Shown piece after piece: positions 47,311 to 59,605 of a stretch of 64,000 bases of DNA. The notes beneath the pieces were generated by a model. The model searched no databases. It saw nothing but the letters and a program-made list of their open reading frames with translations, and had not been told where the DNA came from. The stretch comes from Syncephalastrum monosporum B8922 (lineage: Eukaryota > Mucoromycota > Mucoromycetes > Mucorales > Syncephalastraceae): the NCBI GenBank assembly GCA_000697355.1, contig JNEN01001228.1, positions 310,001 to 374,000 on the forward strand. Direction: 5' to 3'. The stretch's first letter is position 1. Every line of letters starts with the position of its first letter. A program made the translations under genes and the position numbers.

Positions 47311-47360
47311 ACTGCTACGTCTACTACGGCTACTACCACAACTACGGCTACTACGGCTGT
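47311..47360. repeat. CTACGG-rich short tandem repeat
   Basis: Imperfect repeats of ACTACGGCT and CTACTAC between the unrecognised ORF and the end of the HOT gene, in the 3' untranslated region of the latter. Confidence 0.6.
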
Positions 47361-47370
47361 TATATCATAT

Positions 47371-49022
47371 CTAATAGTTCGTCATGGAGTTCTCGAAAAT
47401 TGAAGCCAGCTGCTCGGCGGCAGGTTCCCGAGTAGGGGCCAGCTTGGTAACACGGTGCTGAGGAAGAGCACCCTCAACCAAGGCGGGAATCATGGAGGAG
47501 TCCATGCCAAGAGCAGACAGACCGTTAGGGACATCCAAATCTTGGAGGAAGCGAGTCAGCTTCTCTGCAAGATAGTCACCAGCGGTTGAAGGCTTGAGAG
47601 TAGCAGGGTCCGCGCCAAAGGCAACAGCGGCGTCAATATGACGGTCAGGGCAGGCATTCGCGGTGAAACGGAAGACAGAGGGCGATGTCAGCGCCACCGA
47701 CACACCGTGGGGAACAAGTGGGTGGTCCACCTGGTAGCCGGGGTGCTTGTAGTTCTTGTTCAAACCACTAATAGGGTAACTCAAGCCGTGGCACAAGTGA
47801 ACACCGGCGTTACCGAAACCGATACCAGCAAAAGTTGAAGCCAGCAACATTTGCTTTTGCGCCTCAAAGTCCTCAGGGTCACGGTAGGCACGGGGAAGGT
47901 ATTTGACCACCAACTTCAAGGCGTACATGGACCACACATCACTGATGGGGTTCGAACCCTGGTACGCAGGACGCAGGATGGGGTTAGATGGGCGAGGTGA
48001 GCGCTCGTTGTAAGGAAGGGCAGTGTACGACTCGAGAGCGTGGCAAAGGACATCAAGACCGCTAGAGGCATGTACGTTGGCGGGCATACTGCGGGTGTTA
48101 AGAGGGTCGACGATACCGAGGTAGGGCTTCAGAGCACGATGAGCAATACCAGTCTTGGTATGAAGGGGCTCGTAATCGAAAATGGCAGTACCCGTGGTCT
48201 CGGAACCGGTACCGGCAGTGGTAGGGACTGGACAACAGTACATGTCGGTATATGTTTGCTACTTGTTTTCACTTCCTTGTTATCATTTACATACCGGCGA
48301 TAAGAGGCTTCAGGGCCTTTCTGATGGGCAGACCTTTGCCGATGGGAGCATTGACAAAGTCGAGAAAATCAGCCTCAGGGTGCGAGCTATACAAACTGGC
48401 GGCCTTGGTGGTATCCATGACAGATCCACCACCAACGGCAACAAATGCATCGGGCATGTGCTCACGAGCAAAGTCGATGGCCTGTTTGAAACTGCCGTCG
48501 GTGGGCTCGACGCGGACCTTGTCGTAAACGACATAGTTCACGTTATTCTTGTCAAGCGACTCAACCACAGCCTGGAGAGGATGCAGCTTGGCAATCTGAT
48601 TTTTGTATGGTATTAGGTCTTCGATTTGTTCCGCTTTACTTGTCTTTGAGGTACTTACAGTGCTGTCAGTATAGACGGCGACCTTGTTGGCCTTGATGTT
48701 GTTCAGATCCATGCCAATTTCGCTGACATAATTTTGAAAGGGCGCGGCTGAATGTCAATGACCTCATCTACCCCACACACAAAGATCCGGCTTACCTAGT
48801 GACACCGGGACCGAAACGAATGTTGGAGGCAGCCATCTCGAATGCATAATCGGTAGACTCGTTACCGCTAGCATACTGACGACCATAGTTGAGAAGGCTC
48901 GAGAAGCTCGAGGCGGTAGGCATGTGAGAGTGCGCGTGCGAGTGGCAGGGACACGAGCTGCTGCTCGATTGAAGGAGCTTCAGGAGACCAACGACTTTAG
49001 AGCGAGAGGCAGCGGCAGCCAT
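47371..49022 (-). CDS. Mitochondrial hydroxyacid-oxoacid transhydrogenase (ADHFE1/HOT)
   Basis: Exons on the minus strand: 49022-48796, 48722-48659, 48595-48295 and 48227-47371, giving 482 residues. It is an iron-type alcohol dehydrogenase-family enzyme that oxidises 4-hydroxybutyrate while reducing 2-oxoglutarate to 2-hydroxyglutarate. The N-terminus (MAAAASRSKVVGLLKLL then SSSSS) is a probable mitochondrial presequence. The NAD(P) site reads FVAVGGGSVMDTTKAASL. The PTTAGTGSETTGTAIFDYE block and the metal-binding SSGLDVLCHALESYT and GNAGVHLCHGLSYPISG follow, all typical of HOT. The sequence resembles animal ADHFE1 along its whole length, which separates it from bacterial-type Fe-ADHs. Exon phases all agree. 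The start was chosen as the ATG that gives the presequence. Confidence 0.94.
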
Positions 49023-49442
49023 AATTCTTGTACGATTCACAGAAGGAAAAAAAAAAGGAAAAGGGAGGAAGAAAGATGGTGGGAAGAATATGATGACAAA
49101 AGCCGAGGCTCTAAATGCGTTATAAGTTTGTAGCTCCGGCTTAAACCTATTGCCTGCTCTCACATGCCGTAATCCGAAAGTTGAAACTTGTGATGCCCCG
49201 TCCGTCTATCACGAAAAAGACGCGTTTGTCTTAGTTATCTATTTACACTATACCCTTGGTCTATTCAGTGTTGCGTAAAATGTCTGCGAGAGCAGTTTAC
49301 AGAAGGAACAGTGAGGAGAGTCAATGATGCATGAAAAGTCTGTGCTATTGGGCTATTGGTACAGTTTCAATGTGTATGTGCGAAGAGTACACAGATAGCG
49401 GGTGCATGTGGTTGGGGAAAAACTTTCCCTCTGTCCCGGCGA
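49023..49442. other. Spacer between HOT start and siderophore synthetase end
   Basis: About 420 bp with no gene seen. Holds the HOT promoter (an A-rich tract at about 49047-49059 close to the start) and the 3' region of the siderophore synthetase gene. Confidence 0.5.
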
Positions 49443-51570
49443 TCACCGGTCTGAACCGTGGGAAAGTTGCTGCAGGCACCTGTTGTCTTGTTCCTGGGGT
49501 CTATACAGGACAAGGTTCGGCACATCGTGATAGATATACTGCAGATGTGTTCAAGTACGACGTCAATCAATGAATAAATGGCTCCTATAATTTGCTGACT
49601 TACGTCGCGGTATAACTCCTCCAGTTTCAGTCGCACAAGACACTTCTCCAAAATGTAGTCATTCTCCATGAAGACCGGCCACATGGGGTGGTCTCTCGGG
49701 ATGAGCTTGCCCAAGTGTTTCCTTAGCATACTCCAACCACGTCCGTCGTAATGAAGTCCCAATACCCGAATAATTCGTTGCAAGTGTGAATGAATCAACG
49801 TGTGGTATAATAGTTGATACACCTGTTACCCGCCATGAGTCCAACCTGACCTTTGCAATCTGGTATGCTTACCTCGTTCAGGCGGTGCGCAACGACACAT
49901 GAGTCCGGCAGTACGTCCAGCTCCAAACCACACGACTCCTTGAGGCTCGGTGGATAGATTTTAATGCCACCAAAATCACGTACTGCAAAGCCGGTCAAGT
50001 CTCCTTCCCCATTAAAACGGGCCAGCATATTCTGTCCATGAGCCTCAAAAGCAACCCCATTCTCGATGCAAGGTGGGAGTACAGCCCGGAGCAGCACATC
50101 CATGTACTTGTCCAGGAACTTGACTCGCTTCTCGTCCGAATCCAACTGCCACACTTTTGTCACCAGGCGTTCGTCTGAGTCCGCTTTGATCTTCTCTACC
50201 AACGCAGCGCACACCACGTAGTGCTCGTCCGTCTCCTCATTGTCAAACTCAACCGCTTCGCGTACAACACAGCTGCCGTGTTTTGCGACGTCCGGATCAT
50301 CCGACCTCACCACTGCGCTAGCGAGCTCTCGCTCGATTTTCAGGATACTGCGATCGTACTTCAGCTGAGGCACGATACGGTTCGAAAAGTCCGGTCCAAA
50401 GTAGGTTGTGTACGGTGTAATCGTACGCAACGCGGATGATACTTTGATACCAAGACAGAGTTTGAGCGAAAGTCCTGGTAGCACATCTGGTTTCGCGACC
50501 GATCGGATAGATGTCAAAGCTTCCATGGTGAGATGACCCTCCAAGGGCCGCACATGAAATCTTTGCTCCATATTGGGTATTTGCATCTCGTGAGCAGGTA
50601 CCAGCAGATACTTCTCTGCATCAACCGTCTTTTCATGACCAAGAGCGCGTACCAGTGGCTGAACTAATGCTTCAAAGTCCCCTCTGACCTGCATCCTCTC
50701 ACGTGGAAAGGGTACCAGCCGTACGCGTGGATGCATTAAATAATCATTGTCTTGTACGTGAATCCGAGGCATAGGATCAAAGCTCTTTCGCGCCTTATTC
50801 ATCTATAATTGGGGTAAACAGACAGGATCAGGCCATACCATGCGCCCCCACCCCTAGATCAGGACTTACCGGATGGGTCGCGTGTCCTTCCAAGATAGAC
50901 TGTTCCCAGTTGATACTGCTTGATTTCAATGTTGGCACTCGTCCAGGATGCGCGTAAATGTAGGCTATTTTTGTATCCGGTCGGTGTCTTAACAAAAAGG
51001 TGCGAGATCGAACGCATACCATTCATTACCTTGGTGTTCCGTGGAGCTGAGAAGCTCTTCGGCAATTTGTTCACTTAAAGATGGGTCGGTTCCGCGAGCT
51101 TTGGCAAATCGATGCCATGTTTCCACGCAGTCGGCTTCGGTCAGAACTACATTCTGTCCAATGAATTGAGCAACAGCGTCTGTCGCCCGAAGTTTTTCGT
51201 CGTGTATGCTTCTGCAAACTCCATGCTGGTGTTCATGATTTTTCATAGGACGAAATATGTAGGGTGCGAGCATATCTGATGGGTCGAGAAAGCTGATGAG
51301 AGGATAGGGTTGAGTATCTGAGCTCGTGAGTATCGGTGGGCCTCGCAGCAGTGTAGCTGTCAAGACATCGTCGACGGTGGGTGTGCCGTGGTGTTGCTTG
51401 AATGTGATGCAGGTAGCCAAAAATTCGCGTTTGTGGGCGGGCACATAATATGAAGTGACAAGTTTCTCGGTAGTCAAGGATGAAATAAGGCGGGAGAGCG
51501 TTGCAAAGTTAGCATAACGATGATAAAACACCATATGAAAAGGAAACAAAGGAGATAAGACAACACTCAT
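49443..51570 (-). CDS. rfs: NIS siderophore synthetase (IucA/IucC), probable rhizoferrin synthetase
   Basis: Exons on the minus strand: 51570-51030, 50937-50870, 50802-49873, 49822-49604 and 49538-49443, giving 617 residues, the normal IucA/IucC length. NRPS-independent synthetases use ATP to condense citrate with amines; in Mucorales the known product is rhizoferrin (two citrates on diaminobutane). Visible hallmarks are EQSILEGHATHPMNKARKSF (citrate/ATP region), FEAHGQNMLARFN with His458, AVRDFGGIKIYP with Asp479, and the C-terminal FhuF-like block LEKCLVRLKLEELYRDYIYH. Exon 2 starts at 50937: that acceptor alone gives the right phase into the EGHATHP motif. Two WGATAA sites upstream suggest iron control. 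Product identity (rhizoferrin rather than another citrate siderophore) is inferred from lineage. Confidence 0.88.
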
Positions 51571-52133
51571 GGAATGTTTTTTTTAAAACCTATGATTGTC
51601 ATGCACACGTCAATGATGATGTTTGCTTGCCACTGGAAAGTCCGACCCAGTGATAATGATTATTCTCTCCATGCCCTCCATTCCCAGGCGGGCGCTGCGC
51701 AAAGTTCGTGTCTAGAAGAAACGTACTCAGCTTATCATTGAATTGAGCGTAGCTCATCTATGTGTAAATACATACATGGGAGTTGGACTTCTACGTACGT
51801 CAACCATTGTTAGCTGATGGGCAAGCAGATATACCACACATAACGAGAGCCTCCTCACCATCTGGAAATTGTTTTCTGCTTATATACATACGTATCTGCA
51901 AATATCTTGCGCACAGTCCATCAATATCATTATAAGATACGATGATGCCTTTTGCGAAATTTGGGACCACGTAATGATGAAAAGTAGAAAACTCTCAGCA
52001 GGTAGGTAAGATAAAAAATCTGCCAAGGTAGTGTGCTTGTTTCGTTAAAAAATGGTGTAATATTAAAAGTACTGATCTACGAATTTCATGGATAAAAAAG
52101 AAAAGAAAACAAACGGAAAATAGACGTAATAAT
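51571..52133. promoter_or_regulatory. Promoter of siderophore synthetase with GATA-type sites
   Basis: TGATAA at 51651-51656 (plus) and the same motif on the minus strand at 51732-51737, about 80 and 160 bp upstream of the start. WGATAA is the core of the site bound by fungal iron-sensing GATA repressors (Fep1/SREA/Urbs1). The far part is the CYP51 3' region. No gene is seen. Confidence 0.4.
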
Positions 52134-53943
52134 CTACTCTCTCCAGGTGTACTTGACATGGCTAGGATGCTCAGGCACAACCACCATGGAGGTGTAATCC
52201 GGCTTAGGGACACCGCTGCCGTGCTCGGGCTCAAAGTCAAAAGTACGGATGAAAGTGGCCATAATAGTCTTGATTTGAAGGTAACCAAACTGCTCACCGA
52301 TGCAACGGTGGCGGCCAGCACCGAAGGGAAGGAAGGGGCTGCGGGAAGAGATACCGACGGTACCAAAACCATAATCGATGTTGGCATCTTCACCAACCTC
52401 GAGCTGGTGGACAGGGTCGGTCTTTTCAATCCAGCGGTAGGGATTCCATTTCTCGGGCTCGTTGAAGTAGTTTCCATCGACCTGGGTGACGCCAGGGGCG
52501 GCGCACAAGTAGTTGCCCTTGGGAATTTCAAAGCCAGCCTTTTCATAAGTAACCTTGTCAGCCACGACCTTGCGCATCATCTGGAAGATCGGCGGGTGCA
52601 GACGGAGAGTCTCGCGCACAACGGCCTCGAGAAGGGTCAATTCCTTGATGTTGTCGAAAGTAAGCTCAGCCTTGAGGGAGCCGAGCTTGTCAATTTGTTC
52701 CTGGCGCAGGGCCTTGATCAGGTCGGGGCGGTCTGCCAATTCAAGAATGGTCCATGCGGAGGTGGTAGCAGACGTGTGCTGGCCACCAAACAAGATAGCG
52801 ATCATCATGCCAGCAATGTGCTTGTCGGGTAGCGGAGTACCGTCCTTGTAAGTGGATTCCATCAGGGTTTGTAGAATATCGGCATTGCTCTGGTGAACAC
52901 ATGATGACGTGAATAACCCTCTTCCTTGTGGTTTTTTAGTTATTCGCAACTTACGTTGTCGTTGTTCTCCTTGCGCTTTCGGATGATGGAAGAATACAGC
53001 TCAGCCATTTTTTCACATGCAGCGTCACGACGCTTGTACGATGGGAGCGGCAGGTTGGGGAACATGAAGTTGAGGGGCTGGAAACCTTGATCAAGGTCGT
53101 AGTACAGCTTGGCAACGTTGCCGTCCAGGTTTTCACGAATTTCTTTGCCCATCAAACAACGGGAAGCGGTGCAAATGATAAGCTTGCCAAAAGTCTCGTA
53201 AGCCTCCATCAAACCGGCAGGCTTCTTGAACTGCTTGAAGAATTCGGTGGTCTCTTCGACAATCATGGGAACGTGTTTACGGAAGCTGTCCGTGTTTAGA
53301 CCGGTCTTGACGAATCTTCGGATTCATATTTTAACATTGAATTCGCATTTTCCAATATCGTTAGGTCGTTACCTCTTTTGTTCCATGAAGATGCTGTGAG
53401 GGGCATCATAGACAACCTCACGGCCAAAGACATACTTGGTCATGCTGTTGTAAGCCTCGGCGGCAGACGAGAGGTTCTGCTTGCTGTTGAAAACAAACTG
53501 ATTGCCATCTGCTCCAAGACACACGGTGACACGCTTGCCGACCATGTAGAAAGTGAAGACATCGCCGTACTTGGCCTGACATTTCTTCAGGAAGGCAATG
53601 GGATTACTGATACACACAAAAACGCGCAAATTCGGTGAGCAGCTGCTAGCGTGATTGAGCTCTAGATGAAAGGTCGCTTACATTCCAAACTCGACGGCAT
53701 TGCCCATGAAAGGAAGCCATGAAAAGACATTCGGTGGTTGCCGAGGATCCTTGGGCAGAATCTGGGATGAAGGGGTGGAATGGATAGAACATGTGTTAGA
53801 TGATCAGGCACGGTATTAAAAACAGCGACACAGAGACATACCAGCTGCGACAAGATGTGGATAGCAAAGGCGACCGCCAGACCGAGCGCACCGTAGGTAA
53901 GTATCGTCGGTAAAGACGATACGAGCAGGGAGACCAAAGCCAT
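52134..53943 (-). CDS. erg11: Lanosterol 14-alpha-demethylase (CYP51/Erg11)
   Basis: Exons on the minus strand: 53943-53842, 53761-53682, 53606-53373, 53315-52955 and 52889-52134, giving 510 residues. It is a microsomal P450 that removes the C14 methyl of lanosterol in ergosterol synthesis and is the target of azoles. Seen: an N-terminal membrane anchor (TYGALGLAVAFAIHILSQ), the oxygen-binding helix IAILFGGQHTSATTSAW, the ExxR helix (VVRETLRLHPP) and the heme loop FGAGRHRCIGEQF with Cys455. Substrate-recognition block VVYDAPHSIFMEQKR holds Tyr127, the residue equivalent to yeast Tyr140. This Tyr is the position changed to Phe in the azole-resistant CYP51 F5 paralogue of Mucorales, so this copy looks like the F1 type. 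The siderophore synthetase gene lies downstream on the same strand. Confidence 0.96.
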
Positions 53944-56900
53944 ACTGCAGCAGTATCAAACGAAAAGAGTGTGTCCGTCTCGACGCGGGGAAAGAAAAAA
54001 ATAGTCGATATGAGCTGACTTTTTTTTTTGTTTGAAAAAGAACACGCCAGGTGAAAAAACATCGGACGCATATATACTGTAAATGGCCTCTGCTCCCACC
54101 GGACTTTAACGCAGATCGGCCTTCTCTTCCGTGCCACCTATACCCATCCCGGTCTTTCCTGTTCATCCGCGTTTCCATAACCGTCACCGTACAGAAATCA
54201 TGCCCCGCTGTATTGTACCTATAGTGAAGGAGGCACACGTCCCTTATTTTAAATCTTATCAACCTATCACTTACGCACGGACACACAGGCAGCAACATCA
54301 TCGACCTCGTTACACCCAAAGTATGACCTGCCGGCTCCGATCAAGGATACAGACAAGACCGTCCCGTGGAAACACACTGGGCTCTCTTCTGACCAATAGC
54401 CCGCATATATTTGGGCTGAGCATCGCACTTCGCATTCCTCTTGATCCTATGTCGTTCCCACATGAATGGATATGAAAAGTCAATACACGTTATTTGCATG
54501 CTTATGTAGGTTTATCATTCATTCTCTACAACGAGCGCTAGATACGTTAAAGAAATGAGTGTAATCAGTATAACGCGGCACCGTTACATCTAATGATTAT
54601 GGGTTCAACGGAATCGCTAGTCATACCGAGTACGGTTTTATGTGCTCAACCCTATTACATTAGTATCGGTAAGAAGGTATGATTTGCCTGAACAGTTCCT
54701 ACATTTACAATATGTGAGAGAAAAGAAAAGTAAGAGCTGGGGATGATGAATATGTAAGAAGTAGAAAGTACCAGGTGGACAAAGTCAACTCCTGGTGTAA
54801 ACCTATATTACGAAAATCAAAAGGCCAGGTACTACGCTACGATAACAATTTTCCATCTACCTCTAAGATATAGGGTCACAGAATTAGCCTATCAGCGCGA
54901 CAGTCGCTTGTCAAGTGCTGTATCACTGTTATATCACAGCAAACACTTTAACTGCTAGCACCTAATAAACATGTAGTAGGATGCTATTGATTGCGTTCTG
55001 TTTCTTCCTCTCAATGCATAGAGTCCTTTAAATGAAGGACTGGCTTGAATTCATCCCAGGATTTGATGAGAACTGCGCCTTTGAAAGCACTCTTTGCAGC
55101 GAGCATAATGTGCTCTTTCTCGTTTCTATTTAGCCGAACCATCTACAGGATGCTTTCGCTGTACTGTACATATCAAGGGTACTATTGGCTGTAGGCTTAC
55201 GCTTTGCTTATAGTTCACATTACAGTTCGGTTCGTAGGAGTGGGTCAACTAAGGAATATCTTCTGAATCTTGCCAACTTTGAATATAACATAAAAGTGTA
55301 GAATGCGTATTATCTGTTACTAGACCTTATATTAATAATCGAAAACAAACTAATTGAATAGAATTCCTAGACTGTACTGTACAGTATGTCTCTTCTCGTG
55401 ATAGTACCCCATTCTCGTTATGATACACGCTTTTTTGTATATTTCGAAGCTTACTTTGATTGCAATATCGAATGCAAGTAGAGCAGACTATTCGACGCAG
55501 CAGCGCTGCAACGGCTTTTAAAAGACGGAGACCATATATTGTTCTGTAATACATAACCATGCTGTGACCATGCCACGCTAGCTCGCGTGACAAAATAGGA
55601 AAAGATTTTGTTGTGAAAGTTATGTTCACTATCGTAATTCTACGCGCAGTGTCATATGTGTCATCCGTGACGAAACTGAAATATTGTGTTCCCGTTTTTG
55701 CCACATCGTCTGCAAGAGGTAACACAAACGCATCACAGGGTCAAGCCACGGCCGTTTTCTGACAGACTTTGAAGGCCTGTCAGGAATTATCTGACGCACT
55801 CTATTGTCCTCCAGTTCATATGTATCTGAATTTGCAGTAGCTTGCGACAAGACTTTGGATCGGTTAAATGGAAGATTTTTAACTCGACATGGTCATGCGC
55901 ACGTATGCCATCAATTATTATATTTTAGTGCGAGATGGATAAGGATTTGGATCTGTTCTCTTACAGTTCCCTGATACTCTGTTCGATAAGACGATGAACC
56001 AAGGATACCTCGAGTAAAAAGGTCGTCGGATCGGTTTGGACGCAAATCTCGATCGGGAAGTTTCGATATACAGATCCTTCGTTACGATTGCCAGTTTCAA
56101 TCAAATTTATATGCTCTCACTACTGACTCAGAGCATCCCGGGCTGGTCATTTATGTGGATTGTAGCTGTGTGTAAAGTTCATAGACGAACCCCCAAGTAA
56201 GAGAAAAACTTCCATCAGAGCCAGAAATTTCATCTGGGAGAGTACAAGATCGTGTGCCTTACCACTCCACGCCTATCGGGTGATCCCCAATGGATTGCCC
56301 AAGGGGAAGCTGAAAGGGAAGGAAAGGGCTGGGCATTCTGTATTTTTCTTGCTGCATTCTTTTTTTTTTTTTTTTTTTTTGTATGGGACACGATAAGGCG
56401 GTCCCCCATCAGAGTTTAATTCGCATGGCTTTAATCACGGCTCTTTGTGCACACGATTCATAACTCTGTACTTTTGCTAAAACTGCTCAGGGTCCAATGT
56501 TTATATCCTCTCTCTTTTTTCCCTCTCATTTTTCTGGTTCACCCTTTTAGTGCCCTGGACTCTATGGAGAGCGTTTAAGGGGTAAGAAAAAAGGGAGAGA
56601 AAAGAGGGGGTCTCATGAGTGACCTAAAGTAGCATGAACAGGGAGGTCAAAGACACGTCTAAGATACCCTAATTTGGCTTAGTTTAGGCAGTCTATCAGA
56701 CCCTGACGCGTCTCGCTGGAATACGTGGGATCGAGCACTCACAAGTACTCTGGTAACGCATTCCCTGTAATTTTATACAGAGATAATTCAAGGTTTTTTG
56801 GGATCGACGCAGCAGATGGTGCCATGCATTGGAAAAGTGGTTCAAGGGCGCCAGATGACCACGTCAGGCGAGCACACTTCTTTTTCTTTTCGAGCGACAA

Positions 56901-57553
56901 ATAGCCAAGACCCGTGCTGTTTTGCTTGACATTTCAAGGACGACCAGGTTCGAATCAAAGCCCCGCAACTGGTTCCCCCGATGAGCCGACACCGATCCTT
57001 GATTTTTAAACTTTTGTCGCTGAGTAAAAAAAAAGGAAGAAGTAATTTGAGAAAGCTCTCGTCTAAGAAGACGATCCATCATGGAAAAGAGCGTCATTGG
57101 TATCTTTCAAAAGGCGTTCATGGATGTAGCCGACGTGAAGAAGTGCGGGGATCGGGGGGTGAAAGGGAAAGGGTGAGTCGACGAAGTTGAATGGGCATTG
57201 CAGCCAAGGAAAAAAAAAAGTAAGGACGGAGGAGAGCGTGTGCCTCAAAGTTTTATAATACAGATATACTGTGTCCCCAATCCGGCACCTTTATTTTTTT
57301 TCCACTTTTCCCGTCTCCAACTATTGCTTCTCTTTTAGTCCTCCCATTGTGAGAGTTGTGTGTTAACTGCGTGTGTATTTACGTATACCCAATTCCATGT
57401 ACACGTTCTCCGACTCTTTCTGAAGCCCACTTGGATCGCCAGACGAACATAGCGAACTATTGCTCACCCAACCTACCTAACACTTCCAAATCATCTTCCG
57501 TCCTTCTCGTTCTTGCTACACTCCCGTCCAACTACACCTCTTCTCGACAGGAC
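53944..57553. other. Long intergenic region, no clear gene
   Basis: About 3.6 kb, AT-rich. The left end holds the erg11 promoter, with a TATATA on the minus strand at about 54070. Open frames at 55327-55725 and 55629-55850 (minus) look weakly protein-like and meet near a TTGCAG acceptor-like site, but no family is recognised. A run of 21 T at 56360-56380 is present. The region before 57554 is the SWIB-gene promoter. No tRNA was found; a GGTTCGAATC at about 56948 lacks a matching A box. Confidence 0.45.
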
Positions 57554-59605
57554 ATGGACCTCAACATGAATCCACATTTTCAAGGTAAGTGACATCTTTT
57601 TATGGGCAGCACGCGCGTGCGGCGCTTGCGATAAGGGTACGCGCGCACTTGTACGAAGGACGGGCGGGACGGGTTTGTGTGGTAAAAGATCAGTCAATAC
57701 AAAAAAAAAAAAATTCATTGCGTGTTGCCGATTTGTGCGTGTGGGCGTTAAGGTATAAGAGCAAAACCCCTCTGATTGATCCTTTTTCATTTTTCACGGT
57801 CATGCAGAATTAAGCGCTTACAACTCATTCGGCATAAAGTCATTCCCTGGCCCTGTATACCAAAGCAAACAGCAGCAACAAGAACATCAGCATCAACAGC
57901 ACCAGCAACAACAACAGCACCAGCAACAACAACATCCAGCCACCATGGACATGTATCGGCCTGAACAACGTGGAATGCATCCACATCATCCACAGCAGCA
58001 GCCGCAACAACAACAACAGCAGCAGCACAGAGGACCTGTAAACGCAGGCGTCCCTGCCCCTTCATCTGCAGCAGCGCAGCCGTCATCGACCGGTGTCGAT
58101 GGGTTCCTGGATGGCACGTTGACAGCAGACTTCAATCCATACCAACAGTTCAATCAATTCCCGCCCGTCGGTCATCATCATCATCCCCAAAGCGGTGGTG
58201 GTGCCGAATCGATTCCACCCCATGCCCTGTCGCCCCAGGTGATGCACAACTCTCCCCCTATCCCATCACCGCAGTGGCAGCACATGCAACAGCAACAGCA
58301 AAACCATCGTCGTCCTTCCGTACCGCTCAACTTTCGGCCCTCTCCGCCCTCACCCCATGACCCGTACTATGCCATGACTCGACAACAGCCGCCGCCTCAT
58401 CATTCGCCGCAACAGCAGCAAATGTTTGAATACGGTCGCCCGCCGATTTACAACAATGTTATGGCCGCTGCTGCCGCTGCCGTCGGGGGTCCCATGACGC
58501 CCCACCCCCACCCTCATCCGCCTCCATTTTCGACTCCGTCCAATTTGGCCCTGCCCACGCATCAGCAACAGCATCATCCGATGTATCCGCCGCCGCAGCA
58601 TCACCAGGCTCCATACTTTCAGCAGGACCAGAGAAGACGTAAAGGTTCTGAGGCAATGGGCATGATGCCGTCCATGGATGATCCATTGATGGCTCAGCAT
58701 CACCACCACCACCACCAACAGCAACAACAGCAGCAACAGCAGCAAGCACAGCAGCCACCACCGCCCAAGAAGAAAGCCCGATCGCGAAAGAAGCGGGTCC
58801 GCGAGCCGGTTGATCCGAATGCTCCGCCGAAACCTAAGCGCAAAACGGGTCTGAATAAGCCTTTGATCCTGAGCCCTGCGTTGTCCGTCTTTGTGGGCGG
58901 CGATCTTGAGGTAAAGAAAATAGGGCGCTTGCATAGGCTGTCGATACTGACACACAGGGTTCGATCATATATTAGATGTCTCGACCGGAGATCGTCAAAA
59001 TCCTTTGGAAATACATCAAGGACAACAACCTGCAAGACCCGGCCGATCGCCGCTACATCCTGTGCGACGACAAACTAAAGACCATCTTTGATAAGCCCAG
59101 AATCAACAGCTTTGGCATGAACAGAGACCTCTCGGCACACCTGACAAAGAAGCCCGACGCGGAAATAGTCGACAAGGACTGCAAACCTGTGGTGGATGGC
59201 GAGACGACGCCCGGTATCTCAGCAAGTACGGAAATAAAACTTGAGGATACCACTCTGTCTGCCAATAGCACCGGATCTGGCCATGACGTAGCTCAGAGCG
59301 GGCCCAAAGCAACAAACGCACAACACACTTCGCAAGGCGAGCTCGTCGACACTTCGCCTTCCGTCACTGCGGAAACGCCAGACGTTGTGACCCCCCGAGA
59401 AGGAGAGACCATGCTGCCGACATCCAGCCAGACGAACAGCAATATGCAGCAGCAGAATCACCCTCATCAGCATCACAGCAACTTGGCGTCACCATCGACA
59501 GCAACGACGGCGGGTGCCGGTGCTGCTTCCGCTACGACTTCTGGTGTGCCTACAGACAATATCACGTCGAGTGCATCTTCCACGAATACAGCTACCATCG
59601 CATAA
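57554..59605 (+). CDS. SWIB/MDM2-domain protein with Gln/His-rich N-terminus
   Basis: Exons 57554-57584, 57808-58910 and 58976-59605, giving 587 residues. The SWIB domain runs from about residue 357 to 432 (TGLNKPLILSPALSVFVGG; EIVKILWKYIKDNNLQDPAD; KTIFDKPRINSFGMNRDLSA). Such domains occur in SWI/SNF subunits, in Uaf30 of the rDNA upstream activating factor and in Tri1. A basic stretch just before it (KKKARSRKKRVREP) is a likely nuclear signal. The first ~330 residues are low-complexity Gln, His and Pro runs, encoded by CAR/CAY triplet repeats, giving a disordered activation-type region. The usual DEK-C domain of Uaf30 is not seen. After SWIB the tail is Thr/Ser-rich. Chromatin or Pol I role is inferred from the domain. 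Confidence 0.85.

Noticed and set aside
47945..47960. GGTTCGAACC resembling a tRNA T-arm
   Set aside because: It lies inside the coding sequence of the HOT enzyme and has no A box.
49443..53943. A secondary-metabolite cluster around the siderophore synthetase
   Set aside because: Neighbours (HOT enzyme, CYP51) are primary-metabolism genes; no transporter or tailoring enzyme for the siderophore is adjacent.
56946..56960. GGTTCGAATC resembling a tRNA T-arm
   Set aside because: No matching A box or acceptor stem within tRNA distance on either strand.
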